A stretch of DNA of 25,450 bases, from contig DAIRGS010000071.1 of NCBI GenBank assembly GCA_036794395.1, forward strand, positions 1 through 25,450, in the 5' to 3' direction. This DNA is from DASXMX01 sp036794395. Lineage in GTDB: Bacteria > Planctomycetota > Phycisphaerae > Tepidisphaerales > Tepidisphaeraceae. Every line of letters starts with the position of its first letter. The stretch's first letter is position 1. Below the pieces are notes generated by a model. It made no database searches. It was not told the DNA's origin and worked only from the letters and a program-made list of their open reading frames with translations. A program made the position numbers and the translations under genes. This document shows positions 1 to 8,712 of this stretch, one piece after another.

Positions 1-67
1 TCCCTACCCTCCCCCGGCGTACCGGGGGAGGGAAGAAGGGCCGCCGCCGAATCTGTCACGCACCCCT
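1..67. repeat. GC-rich interspersed palindromic repeat, copy 1
   Basis: The stretch contains a short palindrome (CCTCCCCCGGCGTACCGGGG and its continuation) followed by a tail that includes CTGTCACGCACCCC. The same block recurs at 7278-7349 in the same orientation and at 7103-7169 inverted. Copies 1 and 3 each end about 50 nt before a plus-strand gene. It runs off the left edge of the window. It is probably a REP-like or MITE-like element, because no protein is encoded in any convincing frame. Confidence 0.7.
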
Positions 68-118
68 CTATCTCCCTCCCCAGCGGTTCGACCAACGCAC
101 GACCTTCCCCTGGCGCCG

Positions 119-3100
119 GTGAGTGCGACCAGTCCATCCGATCGCCACCAGGACCGCAATCTTCAAACCCTGCTCACTGGCGAGAAACTCCAAACCCGCC
201 TCGTCCACCTCGCCCGTGAAGCCGCCAGCGCCCTTCAGGAGCAGGGCTACAACATCTTGTATATGACCCTCGGCATCGTCGAATGGCGCGAGGTTGAGGA
301 TCAGGCAGTAACTTCCAGAGCGCCGCTGGTCTTCATCCCCGTCGAGTTCAAACGCAAAACGGTGAACACGCGCTATTCCGTTCAGCTCTTCGAAGACGAT
401 GTGCTCACCAACCCGTGCCTGGCCGAGCTATGCCAAAACCAGTTCGGCTTTGAGCTGCCGATATTTGATCCTGAAGAAGGCGAGCTCGAGGCGTATTTTG
501 AGGAAGTGCGGAAATCTCTGGAAGTCGTGCAGGGCTGGAGTTTCCATCCCGAAATCCACATCGGGCTGTTCAGTTTTTCCAAACTGCTGATGTATCGCGA
601 TCTCGATCCCCAAAGCTGGCCCGATCCCACCCGCCTGACCAATCACCCGCTGATCTGCCAGCTTACCGGCTGGGTTCCCCAGGGCACCGAGCCGGTCGAT
701 GCCGGCACGCTCCCCGACCCGGCTACGCTCGATGACACCATCCAGCCGCTCGATTGCTTTCAGATTGTCGATGCCGACTCCAGCCAGCAAACCGCAATCG
801 TCGCCGCGAAGAACGGCGTCAGCATGGTCATCGATGGCCCGCCCGGCACCGGCAAATCTCAAACCATCACCAACATCATCGGCGAATGTCTCGCCGCCGG
901 CCGCACCGTCCTGTTCGTCTCCGAAAAAGCCGCCGCCCTTGAAGTCGTCAAACGCCGCCTCGAGAACGTCGGTCTCGGTGATTTCGTCCTGGAGCTGCAC
1001 AGCCGCAAGACCAGCAAAAAATCGGTCATGCAGGAACTCCAGCGCACGCTCGATCGCGAGCCGGATTCGCAACGGACTTCCGATCAAACCGCGGCTGAAC
1101 TCAAAAACGTCCGCGATGCGCTCAATGCCTACCGCCGGGAGTTGCACGAGAATTACGGCGCGCTGCAAATGTCGCCGTTTCAGGCGATGTCCAATGCGAT
1201 TGCGCTCAGCGCTGAACCCGAAGTCGTGTGTGACATCCCCGATCTGCCGTCCTGGACCCCTCAACAGCTTACCGATGCCCGCGAGCGCATTGATACCCTC
1301 GACCGGCGTCTTGCTCGCGTTGGCGAGCCATCAAAGCACCCGTGGCGCAGCGTTGGCTTAAAATCGGTCGGCCTGAAAGACCAACAGCGCATTCGCAAGG
1401 CCATCGAAGCGATCATCCAGGCCATTCAATCCGGGCTCGAATCATTCGCAAAGCTTTCCGTCCGCCTCGGATTGCCACCGGCAACGCGACTCCGCAACGC
1501 CAACGTCCAGATTGCCACTGCCGACGCGCTGCTGCCCATGCCGCAGATTTCGGCCGCCGCGATTGGGGACGTGCGCTGGAACCAATTGGATTCTCGCCTT
1601 GAACAATGGCTCAAGCTGGGTAAACGCCGCGCGGAATTGAAATCCACCTGGGCGCGAGCCTTAAAGCCCGAAGCCGAGTTGCAGGTATGGCAACCCATTC
1701 TTGATCGCCGGCAACTTCACGGGCATTCCATCATCCGGTTTCTGAACCCCGCGTGGTATTCAGATAACAAGCGTCTTCAGTCCTTTACGCTCGGCAAGCT
1801 TCCGGCGCTCGATGTGCAAATCGAGCTTCTCAAATCACTCGTTGATAGCGCCCGGCTCCGCCATGAGATTGAAACCGAAGCGCCACAATGCATCGATCAA
1901 CTCGGCCCAGCGTGGAAGGGAATTGATGGCGATTGGGATGCGCTCGCAAACTACGTCACGGCTGCTGTCGCGATTCGAAAGTTGGTCGAGACCGGCAAGC
2001 TCACCGTCGCGGCCGCGATCACGATCGTCCCGTCTGATGATCGTCGCGAACTGAAGGCAGAAGCCGATGCCGCAAGAGATGCTGCCGCCAGGCTCGACCT
2101 TGTCTATGCCGAATGGTTGGCCGCGATCGGAAACAACTGTCAACAGTGGCTCGATCTGCAAACCCATTCAGGTGAGCTTCCCGCGATCGCCGAGCACCTC
2201 GCTTCGCTTCCCAACCAGATGGAATCCCTTTCTGAATGGGTCGACTTCCACCAGCTCGCCCTCGACCTCTCGACCGGCCCGCTGGCCTCCTTCACCTCCT
2301 TCCTCCTCAGCCCCGAAGGCCAGCGCATTCGCGGCCGCGCCGCCACCGCCTTCCAACGCCACTTCTATCGCCTCTGGGTCGAAGACGCTTTTTCTCAACG
2401 CCAGAGCTTAAGAGGCTTCCGCGGCCAGGATCACGAATCTCTCATCGCCCGCTTCCGCGATCTGGATCGCAAATGGATCGATCTCACGCGCCATCGACTT
2501 TCCGCTCGGCTTGCCGCTCAGCGCCCGCAGCATCAGCAGGCGCATCGCCAGTCCAAGCTGGGACTTTTGCAGGCCGAGTTCCGTAAGAAGACTCGCCACA
2601 TGCCCTTGCGTAAAGTCCTCGCCGCCGCCGGCGAAGTGGTCCAGTCGATCAAGCCCTGCTTCATGATGAGCCCCATGTCTGTCGCTCAGTATCTTGCCCC
2701 CGGCGGCTTGGAATTCGATGTCGTTGTCTTCGACGAAGCTTCTCAGGTGGAACCTGCCGACGCCTACGGTGCAGTCGCACGCGGCAAACAACTCATCCTC
2801 GTCGGCGACGAACGCCAGCTTCCACCCACCGATTTCTTTTCCCGCGCCGAACGCGATAATCCTGATGACGCCAACCACGAAGAATTCCGCTCCGCCGATC
2901 TCGAAAGCGTTTTGTCGCTCGGCATTGTCCGCCTGCCGCACCGCTGCGGCTTGCGCTGGCACTACCGCAGCCGCCACAGCAGCCTGATCGAATTTTCCAA
3001 TCAGAACTTTTACGACGGCGCATTACGCGTTTTCCCCAGCCCCCACACCGATTGTTCGGAGCTGGGCCTCAGCTTCCATTACATCGAAAACGCGGTTTAT

Positions 3101-4633
3101 CGCCGTGGCGAAGGCCGGTACAACGCAATTGAGGGCGCGGCTGTGGCCCGCGCCGTCATTCAACACACGATCGAACATCCCGAGCTTTCCCTCGGCGTCG
3201 GCACGCTGAATCAGCCGCAGCAGCAGGCGATCGAAGATGAGATTGAGCATCTGCGCCGCACCGAAACCGATGAACGCGTCGAAGACTTCATCACCCGCCA
3301 TGCAGCCACGGAGCCGTTCTTCGTTAAAAATCTGGAGAATATTCAGGGCGACGAACGTGATGTGATCATCCTCAGTGTCGGCTTTGGAAAAGACGCTTCC
3401 GGAAAGATGAGCCTGAACTTCGGCGCACTGAATGATGAAGGTGGCTGGCGGCGTCTAAACGTATTGGTTACCCGCGCCCGCCGGCGGTGCGTCGTCTTCA
3501 GCTCCATCCGCCACGACGACATCAATCTCGCCAACACCGATTCACGCGGCGTCGGGGCGCTCAAGGAATACCTTTACGTAGCCGAGCATGGCCGCCTCAA
3601 GAACCAGCCGCCCGTCGGAAAAGATCACGATTCAGAGTTTGAATCCGCCGTCTGCAAAACGCTGCGTGATCGTGGCTGGGAAGTCCATCCCAAGGTTGGC
3701 TGCGCCGGATTCGAGATCGATTTGGCGGTGGTCGATCCCCGCGCTCCGGGCCGGTACCTGCTGGGCATCGAGTGCGATGGCGCAACGTATCGAAGCTCGC
3801 CCACCGCGCGCGATCGTGATCGACTTCGCCGATCCGTCCTCGAAGGCCTCGGCTGGCAAATCCACCGTGTCTGGTCGACCGATTGGTTCCGGCGCCCTGA
3901 ATCCGTCCTCGAAGCCCTGCTCGAAAGGCTCCAAACTCTCAAAGACGAGCCGATGGATTCGATGACAATCCCAGCCCCCGTCCAAGAGACTACCGAGACG
4001 AAAAATCTCGCTGAGGCCGCGACGCCGATTCCTCCCGCCGATCAATCTCCGCCCACCGATCCCCTCACGGGCCTGCCACCCGGCGTCGAGCCCTACGCCC
4101 ACCACCGCGACGCCGCCCCGCGCGGCGATACCGACGATCTGCTCCAGCTCTCAGCCGAGGCCCTGTCCAGCATCGTAAAGGAACTGGTCGAAATCGAAGG
4201 GCCGATCCAGGACGACGAAGCGATGCGGGCGGTGGCAGAAATGTTCCAGGCGCGGGTTTCCCCGCGCTCGCGCGAAGCGTTCGACCGTGCCGTCGAACAT
4301 GCAATCTCTTATGGACTGATTTCGCGCCGGGATGAATTCCTATGGCCCCCCGAAGCCCCCGAGGTTCGCATCCGCCATCGCGGCGAACCTTGCCCCGTCA
4401 CTAAGGCCGAGCTGATTGCCCCCGAAGAACTCGAAGCCGCGGTGCGCCTGGTCCTGCGCCAGCAGTATGGCCTCAAATCCGAAGCCGCCGTCGAATCCAC
4501 CGCCCGACTGCTCGGATTCTCGCGAACCGGCTCGAAGCTCAAGGCCGCGCTCGAACAGGCGATCGAACGCCTCGATCAACGCGGGGAAATCAAGCTCGAT
4601 GCCTCCGAGTATGTCACGCTCAACGGCGCCTAA
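119..4633 (+). CDS. DUF4011-type superfamily 1 helicase fused to a PD-(D/E)XK-like nuclease
   Basis: The 1504-residue protein is predicted to be a nucleic-acid translocase with a DNA-cutting domain. Residues about 10-190 match the DUF4011 region (NILYMTLGIVEW, APLVFIPVEF). Helicase motifs are Walker A GPPGTGKS 240-247, Walker B VVFDEASQ about 869-876, GDERQLPPT 896-904, IQGDERD 1075-1081 and VLVTRARR 1115-1122, an Upf1/COG1112-like set. A restriction-like fold follows, with E1173/E1175, FEID ending at D1201 and IECDG 1217-1221. A DUF3320-like tail begins near 1340 (EIEGP 1358-1362). The start is a GTG without a clear Shine-Dalgarno. The frame stays open to the window edge through repeat copy 1, so the 5' end is uncertain. 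Full-length relatives usually carry an extra N-terminal segment upstream of DUF4011 that is not visible here. Such proteins are common near phage-defence genes; a defence role is inference. Confidence 0.88.
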   Translation: MSATSPSDRHQDRNLQTLLTGEKLQTRLVHLAREAASALQEQGYNILYMTLGIVEWREVEDQAVTSRAPLVFIPVEFKRKTVNTRYSVQLFEDDVLTNPCLAELCQNQFGFELPIFDPEEGELEAYFEEVRKSLEVVQGWSFHPEIHIGLFSFSKLLMYRDLDPQSWPDPTRLTNHPLICQLTGWVPQGTEPVDAGTLPDPATLDDTIQPLDCFQIVDADSSQQTAIVAAKNGVSMVIDGPPGTGKSQTITNIIGECLAAGRTVLFVSEKAAALEVVKRRLENVGLGDFVLELHSRKTSKKSVMQELQRTLDREPDSQRTSDQTAAELKNVRDALNAYRRELHENYGALQMSPFQAMSNAIALSAEPEVVCDIPDLPSWTPQQLTDARERIDTLDRRLARVGEPSKHPWRSVGLKSVGLKDQQRIRKAIEAIIQAIQSGLESFAKLSVRLGLPPATRLRNANVQIATADALLPMPQISAAAIGDVRWNQLDSRLEQWLKLGKRRAELKSTWARALKPEAELQVWQPILDRRQLHGHSIIRFLNPAWYSDNKRLQSFTLGKLPALDVQIELLKSLVDSARLRHEIETEAPQCIDQLGPAWKGIDGDWDALANYVTAAVAIRKLVETGKLTVAAAITIVPSDDRRELKAEADAARDAAARLDLVYAEWLAAIGNNCQQWLDLQTHSGELPAIAEHLASLPNQMESLSEWVDFHQLALDLSTGPLASFTSFLLSPEGQRIRGRAATAFQRHFYRLWVEDAFSQRQSLRGFRGQDHESLIARFRDLDRKWIDLTRHRLSARLAAQRPQHQQAHRQSKLGLLQAEFRKKTRHMPLRKVLAAAGEVVQSIKPCFMMSPMSVAQYLAPGGLEFDVVVFDEASQVEPADAYGAVARGKQLILVGDERQLPPTDFFSRAERDNPDDANHEEFRSADLESVLSLGIVRLPHRCGLRWHYRSRHSSLIEFSNQNFYDGALRVFPSPHTDCSELGLSFHYIENAVYRRGEGRYNAIEGAAVARAVIQHTIEHPELSLGVGTLNQPQQQAIEDEIEHLRRTETDERVEDFITRHAATEPFFVKNLENIQGDERDVIILSVGFGKDASGKMSLNFGALNDEGGWRRLNVLVTRARRRCVVFSSIRHDDINLANTDSRGVGALKEYLYVAEHGRLKNQPPVGKDHDSEFESAVCKTLRDRGWEVHPKVGCAGFEIDLAVVDPRAPGRYLLGIECDGATYRSSPTARDRDRLRRSVLEGLGWQIHRVWSTDWFRRPESVLEALLERLQTLKDEPMDSMTIPAPVQETTETKNLAEAATPIPPADQSPPTDPLTGLPPGVEPYAHHRDAAPRGDTDDLLQLSAEALSSIVKELVEIEGPIQDDEAMRAVAEMFQARVSPRSREAFDRAVEHAISYGLISRRDEFLWPPEAPEVRIRHRGEPCPVTKAELIAPEELEAAVRLVLRQQYGLKSEAAVESTARLLGFSRTGSKLKAALEQAIERLDQRGEIKLDASEYVTLNGA

Positions 4634-4662
4634 GCCCGATCACACGCCTCGCCAAATTAACA

Positions 4663-4744
4663 AGTTTAGCGGTCGGACCGCAGGTCCACCCATCGTGCGC
4701 GTTGTCGCAACCGACGGGTGGACCTCCGGTCCGACCGCTAAACT
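4663..4744. repeat. 29-bp-arm hairpin between convergent genes (REP-like, possible bidirectional terminator)
   Basis: The arms at 4663-4691 and 4716-4744 are inverted complements with a single mismatch over 29 bp, around a 24-nt loop. The arm core is GGTGGACCTSCGGTCCGACC followed by GCTAAAC. A related single arm lies at 22379-22408, so this is a dispersed family. It sits between the converging helicase and metalloprotease genes, where a hairpin could stop transcription from both sides. There is no clear T-run, so the terminator role is only inferred. Confidence 0.75.
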
Positions 4745-4766
4745 CCGCAGGATATCGAACGGTCAT

Positions 4767-6785
4767 TCAGACCACCGGCGCAATGACGATGGCAGGTGGC
4801 ATTAGCCCACCACTGACTGGAACAGGAGGCGCCAGCAGGTGTCGGCGGCCGCGTCGCGGGCGCACACCCTGTCCATCCACAAGCCCGGATAGATCGAGAG
4901 CGGAACCCGAGGTGTTCAACCCGGCATCCGTGCTGACTGGTTGAACCGCATTAATCGTTGACGCGGCAACTGCCGCGATTGCAGGAAGGGCGGGCGTTTG
5001 CAGGCTCAATAGCGATCCACTGGCCGAGATCTGCAACCCGGCGATGATCTCATCCGTCGCATCTACCCGCCCATCGCGCGAATAGTCGTGCGTGTTGGTG
5101 ATCAGGGCCGGATTGAGGAAACTATGCAAATCCAATCGGGCCGCCAATTGATCCGCGGTGGTCACGCTGTAGACCTCATTGACTGGCGCCTCGCCCGCGA
5201 AGCCGATCAGGTTTCCAAAGTAAAACACATCCGCCGAGGCCAGCCCCGTCGCGGCATCGGTCTTCATCGTGACCCCAAGCCATCGGTTGGTCAGCGAGCC
5301 ATTGGCCCACGTGAATTCGATTCGGGTCGATCCCAACACCCCGGCTCCGGGCCGGATCAGCATACCATTCGGCGCCGGCGCTGCCGCCCACGCTGACGTA
5401 TTCGCGGTAGTCCCTGCCGCAAAATTAAAATCCGCTGGCGTCGGTGTTCCGGCCAGGTTCGCCACGTCCACCATGATCCCGTTCAATCCCATCGAGTAGC
5501 TGGTGAAGTTCGCGAACTGTCCAACGCCGCCGGGCAACAGAGCTTGCTTGTCTGTTGCGACGGCTCCATCGTCGGCAGCATTAAGGGCAATGTTTCGTCC
5601 ATCAAAAACGCTGCCGTTGTAGAACGTATATCGCCCCAATACCGTGGCCGGCGTACCGGGGAGTTGGCCGCTCAGGGTGTATTGGCCGATGTCCCCATAC
5701 TGACCGTAGCTTTTCACCACCGCGTAATACCGACCGGCTGGCAGGTTCAACGTAAGCGTTTGCCCCAATGTGCCGGCCAGGGCCGCTGTCGCAATCACGC
5801 CATCAGAGGCATTGTGCAATTCCAATTGCGAATGCAGCATCGCGCCAAACGGAGCTACGTTGACGCTTAGCGTTGCAGTTCCTGCCACCGGAACATTGAA
5901 GGAATAATAATCGCGCTGGCCGGTGGTTTCGATGATCCCCTCGCCGCTTAATACGTTCCCCGAAACGGACATCGCCGTGGCCAGCGCGGCGCTCTGTCCG
6001 GTTTGCAATGTTCGATATCCAAATCCGGCAGCTGATCCGCTCAGGATCGAAACGTCGTCCTGAATAATGTTGTATCCCTGCGAACTGGGACCGTACCACC
6101 AGGTTGCCCGCACGCCCGTGCGCAACGGGTTTCCCATGAACGGCGCGGTCAGCGCGTTGCCAGGGTTGTATTCGCTGGTTTCAACCATGCCGCTGTAAAG
6201 GCTTTGGTGTTGAAGCCCAAAGCCATGCCCGGCTTCGTGGCCAACTTCGTCGCCGGTAAACTGCGGGTCGCCGCCCAATTGGGTGGAGAAAACATAAGAA
6301 GTATTGGGCAAGCCCGGCGTGTAATACGAGCCAACCGACGCCGTTCCCCCCTGCGTTATGCCTGTCCAGCTACCCGTGCCCCCGACGACCACGCGAAACT
6401 GGTTGAAATTCAGCCCGGCCCCATTCAGGTTCCAGTTTCCTGGATCCACCGTCGTGACATTAACGTTAAACGGAGAATAGGCCTCGGCCACGCGCGACCA
6501 GATTTGCTGAATGTTGGCCAGTTCCTGCGTTGAAAAGGTAGTTGGGTCACCATCTATGTCATAGGCCGGCGTCGCTGGAACCGATGCCATGCCCCAGTTC
6601 TGGGCATTTTCACCATGTAAATCAACGTACAGGGTGGCCACAGCGCCCGGAAAGCTGTTCAGCGCAGGCAACGAACCCAGCGGGCTGCCGGCCAGCAGAA
6701 CGCGTGGCTCAACCGTTTCAACTCGGAAAACTGCGCCTGAAAAATCCTTGACGCGCGGCATCCGCCGTACGATCCGAAGACCCAT
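4767..6785 (-). CDS. Secreted metzincin-type metalloprotease with PPC and dockerin-like domains
   Basis: The 672-residue protein should be an exported zinc peptidase. The N-terminus carries the planctomycetal LEPR-like motif VEPRVLLAG (25-33) instead of a classical signal peptide. The catalytic motif HEAGHGFGLQH is at 183-193, giving zinc ligands H183, H187 and H193 and general base E184. A candidate Met-turn is PFMG with M217. A pre-peptidase C-terminal (PPC)-like beta domain covers about 265-375. A domain recurrent in planctomycete surface proteins follows (about 385-530, ending DVFYFGN), then a calcium-loop/dockerin-like segment DYSRDGRVDATD (567-578). The tail is Ala/Val-rich with an RPRRGRR patch at 642-648. 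The ATG start is supported by a GGAGGG Shine-Dalgarno at 6791-6796. It converges on the helicase gene. The substrate is unknown. Confidence 0.88.
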   Translation of the reverse strand: MGLRIVRRMPRVKDFSGAVFRVETVEPRVLLAGSPLGSLPALNSFPGAVATLYVDLHGENAQNWGMASVPATPAYDIDGDPTTFSTQELANIQQIWSRVAEAYSPFNVNVTTVDPGNWNLNGAGLNFNQFRVVVGGTGSWTGITQGGTASVGSYYTPGLPNTSYVFSTQLGGDPQFTGDEVGHEAGHGFGLQHQSLYSGMVETSEYNPGNALTAPFMGNPLRTGVRATWWYGPSSQGYNIIQDDVSILSGSAAGFGYRTLQTGQSAALATAMSVSGNVLSGEGIIETTGQRDYYSFNVPVAGTATLSVNVAPFGAMLHSQLELHNASDGVIATAALAGTLGQTLTLNLPAGRYYAVVKSYGQYGDIGQYTLSGQLPGTPATVLGRYTFYNGSVFDGRNIALNAADDGAVATDKQALLPGGVGQFANFTSYSMGLNGIMVDVANLAGTPTPADFNFAAGTTANTSAWAAAPAPNGMLIRPGAGVLGSTRIEFTWANGSLTNRWLGVTMKTDAATGLASADVFYFGNLIGFAGEAPVNEVYSVTTADQLAARLDLHSFLNPALITNTHDYSRDGRVDATDEIIAGLQISASGSLLSLQTPALPAIAAVAASTINAVQPVSTDAGLNTSGSALDLSGLVDGQGVRPRRGRRHLLAPPVPVSGGLMPPAIVIAPVV

Positions 6786-6790
6786 TTCTG

Positions 6791-6817
6791 CCCTCCGCCG
6801 ATGTTACGAAATCGGCG
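6791..6817 (-). promoter_or_regulatory. Hairpin adjoining the Shine-Dalgarno of the metalloprotease gene
   Basis: CGCCGAT (6796-6802) and ATCGGCG (6811-6817) pair around an 8-nt loop, directly abutting the GGAGGG ribosome site (6791-6796) on the minus strand. In the mRNA this stem would lie immediately 5' of the ribosome site and share one base with it. It could tune initiation, but a chance palindrome is not excluded. Confidence 0.4.
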
Positions 6818-7102
6818 CATCCCTTGTTTGCCAAAGTTGCTTAAAAAACGACCTGAATTGTCGCAAATGCAAGTTGCCGCCGCGTCACTTCATGCGGCAG
6901 CGAGGTAAAGGATTTGCCAAACAGCCCGAACGCTCCGCCGGGGGTCCACAACCCTTGATTGTCCGAGTGTTGGCTCCCATAAGATAGCGTGCCCCTTTTT
7001 TAATTCCAGCACAATCGCGCGGGTATTGTCACGGATTTGCTCCGATTTCTGAATAGTAATGAAATGGTCCGCGCGGCCCGGTTTCGGGCCGCAGAAGTTC
7101 GG

Positions 7103-7169
7103 GGGTGTGACAGATTCGCCGGCCGCACTTTTTCCCTCTCCCGGTACGCCGGGGGAGGGTAGGGAGGGG
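7103..7169. repeat. GC-rich interspersed repeat, copy 2 (inverted)
   Basis: The reverse complement of this block matches positions 1-66, with the same palindrome and the same CTGTCAC-containing tail. Together with copy 3 it forms a large inverted repeat around the assembly gap. Confidence 0.7.
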
Positions 7170-7191
7170 GGTTCTTTTGGTTTGGATTTCC

Positions 7192-7277
<86 letters not shown>

Positions 7278-7349
7278 CCCCCCTCCCCAACCCTCCCCCG
7301 GCGTACCGATGGAGGGAGAAGTGGGCTGGCGAGAGTGTCGCGCACCCCT
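7278..7349. repeat. GC-rich interspersed repeat, copy 3
   Basis: Shares ACCCTCCCCCGGCGTACCG and the TGTC.CGCACCCCT tail with copy 1 at 1-67, in the same orientation. It ends about 50 nt upstream of the YjbQ-family gene, just as copy 1 precedes the helicase gene. Confidence 0.7.
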
Positions 7350-7399
7350 GAAGGTTCAAATCTCGACGCGCGCCTCGCCCGGCTATACGTTTTAGCCCC

Positions 7400-7822
<423 letters not shown>

Positions 7823-7871
7823 GCCGCCAATTGAAGGGGCCGACCTCGCGTAAGCCCTCGTTAACTTCGCG

Positions 7872-8140
7872 AAATGACCGTGCGAGATTCCGCTCAATTG
7901 TTTTTAAGGTGGCACGGCCTTCCAGGCCGTGGTTTTGGACCCTTCGGGTCCGGCGCCGGGTGGGATGTGGGAAAACCAACTCGCCGGAACCGGGCATTTT
8001 CTTCCAGCAAGTTCAGAAGGTTGTCCACCTGTCGAAGCTTGGTTTTCCCACATTTAACCCGTCGCGGGGAGGTCAACTCCCTCGATCATGGGCTGGAAGC
8101 CCCATGCCACGAAAAGGCGCGGAATCGCGCACGGTCATTT
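7872..8140. repeat. 269-bp nested inverted-repeat element, copy A
   Basis: The outer terminal inverted repeats (7872-7893 and 8119-8140) match at 21 of 22 positions (AAATGACCGTGCG..ATTCCGC). Just inside lie two short palindromes at 7909-7931 and 8087-8110, of the type GTGGCACGG..TTCCAG..CCGTG, themselves inverted to each other. Further in, GTGGGAAAACCAA and TTGGTTTTCCCAC form a third inverted pair. A second copy lies at 15753-15984. The element has no open frame of substance. It occupies most of the 354-bp spacer between the YjbQ and ribbon-helix-helix genes. It is best described as a MITE-like structured repeat. Confidence 0.85.
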
Positions 8141-8170
8141 AGATTTCTAGCGATCTAAACGTGGTATAAT
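8138..8170 (+). promoter_or_regulatory. Palindrome and -10 box of a probably leaderless promoter
   Basis: A perfect -10 hexamer TATAAT is at 8165-8170, only 6 nt before the ATG at 8177, so transcription would begin at or next to the start codon. No good -35 is found at normal spacing. TTTAGAT (8138-8144) and ATCTAAA (8153-8159) form a palindrome overlapping the -35 region, a plausible operator for the DNA-binding protein encoded directly downstream. Confidence 0.5.
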
Positions 8171-8176
8171 CACAGC

Positions 8177-8488
8177 ATGGCCACGTCATCCCAGACTGAA
8201 GAACTTCCGATCACGCTGAGGCTTACTTCACAGGCCAAACAGCGCCTTGCGGAGCGCGCGGGGGCGAGCGGGACTGACCTGGCAGGGTATGTCTCCTTCA
8301 TTGTCGAGCAAGCCAGCCAGGCTCCCCTGTCGCTGGCGGAAATCAGCGGCCCGATTTACCAGCGATTCCTCGAAAGTGGGATGACCGATGAAGAACTCGG
8401 CGACCTGCTCGAAAAAGAAAAGCACGCCGCTCGCCAAATTGATCTCAATGAAGGACGATCCGTTGCCGCGACTTTCCGCGAAGGGTGA
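8177..8488 (+). CDS. Ribbon-helix-helix antitoxin-like protein without adjacent toxin
   Basis: The 103-residue protein opens with a beta-strand pattern, ITLRLTSQAKQRLAERA (about 12-28), followed by two helices, as in RHH/CopG-type antitoxins. A C-terminal part (ISGPIYQRFLESGMTDEELGDLL) resembles the partner-binding tail of planctomycete antitoxins usually paired with PIN-domain toxins. It would act as a DNA-binding autorepressor that neutralises a toxin. No toxin reading frame follows: the 224 nt downstream hold no PIN motif. Translation is probably leaderless, given the TATAAT position. The family assignment is from sequence pattern only. Confidence 0.6.
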   Translation: MATSSQTEELPITLRLTSQAKQRLAERAGASGTDLAGYVSFIVEQASQAPLSLAEISGPIYQRFLESGMTDEELGDLLEKEKHAARQIDLNEGRSVAATFREG

Positions 8489-8662
8489 TCACCCGGCCAA
8501 ATCCTTCCAGCTATACCAATACCATCTCTTACCGACATTTGAACCTCTCCCCTTGATAGGGTCTTGTAAGGCCATGCTTCTATTTCGACCTGGGTAACAG
8601 TCCTACTCCCGCAGAACCGAAACGAGCGCCGGACTTTGACCGCGATGATCAGAGTTGTTTCA

Positions 8663-8690
8663 ATGGATCTTGACACATGGATCTTGACAC
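8663..8690 (+). promoter_or_regulatory. Tandem 14-bp repeat carrying two TTGACA boxes
   Basis: ATGGATCTTGACAC occurs twice back to back (8663-8676 and 8677-8690), and each copy contains a consensus -35 hexamer TTGACA. It lies 23 nt upstream of the GspG-like lipoprotein start. No good -10 is found 16-18 nt downstream of either box, so a promoter role is only suggested. The duplication looks recent because the copies are identical. Confidence 0.45.
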
Positions 8691-8712
8691 ATCTTGTTGA
8701 GAGGAAGAACTA

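Noticed and set aside
428..1264. 278-codon minus-strand frame
   Set aside because: Antisense shadow of the helicase gene over its Walker A region. High-GC codon bias creates such frames.
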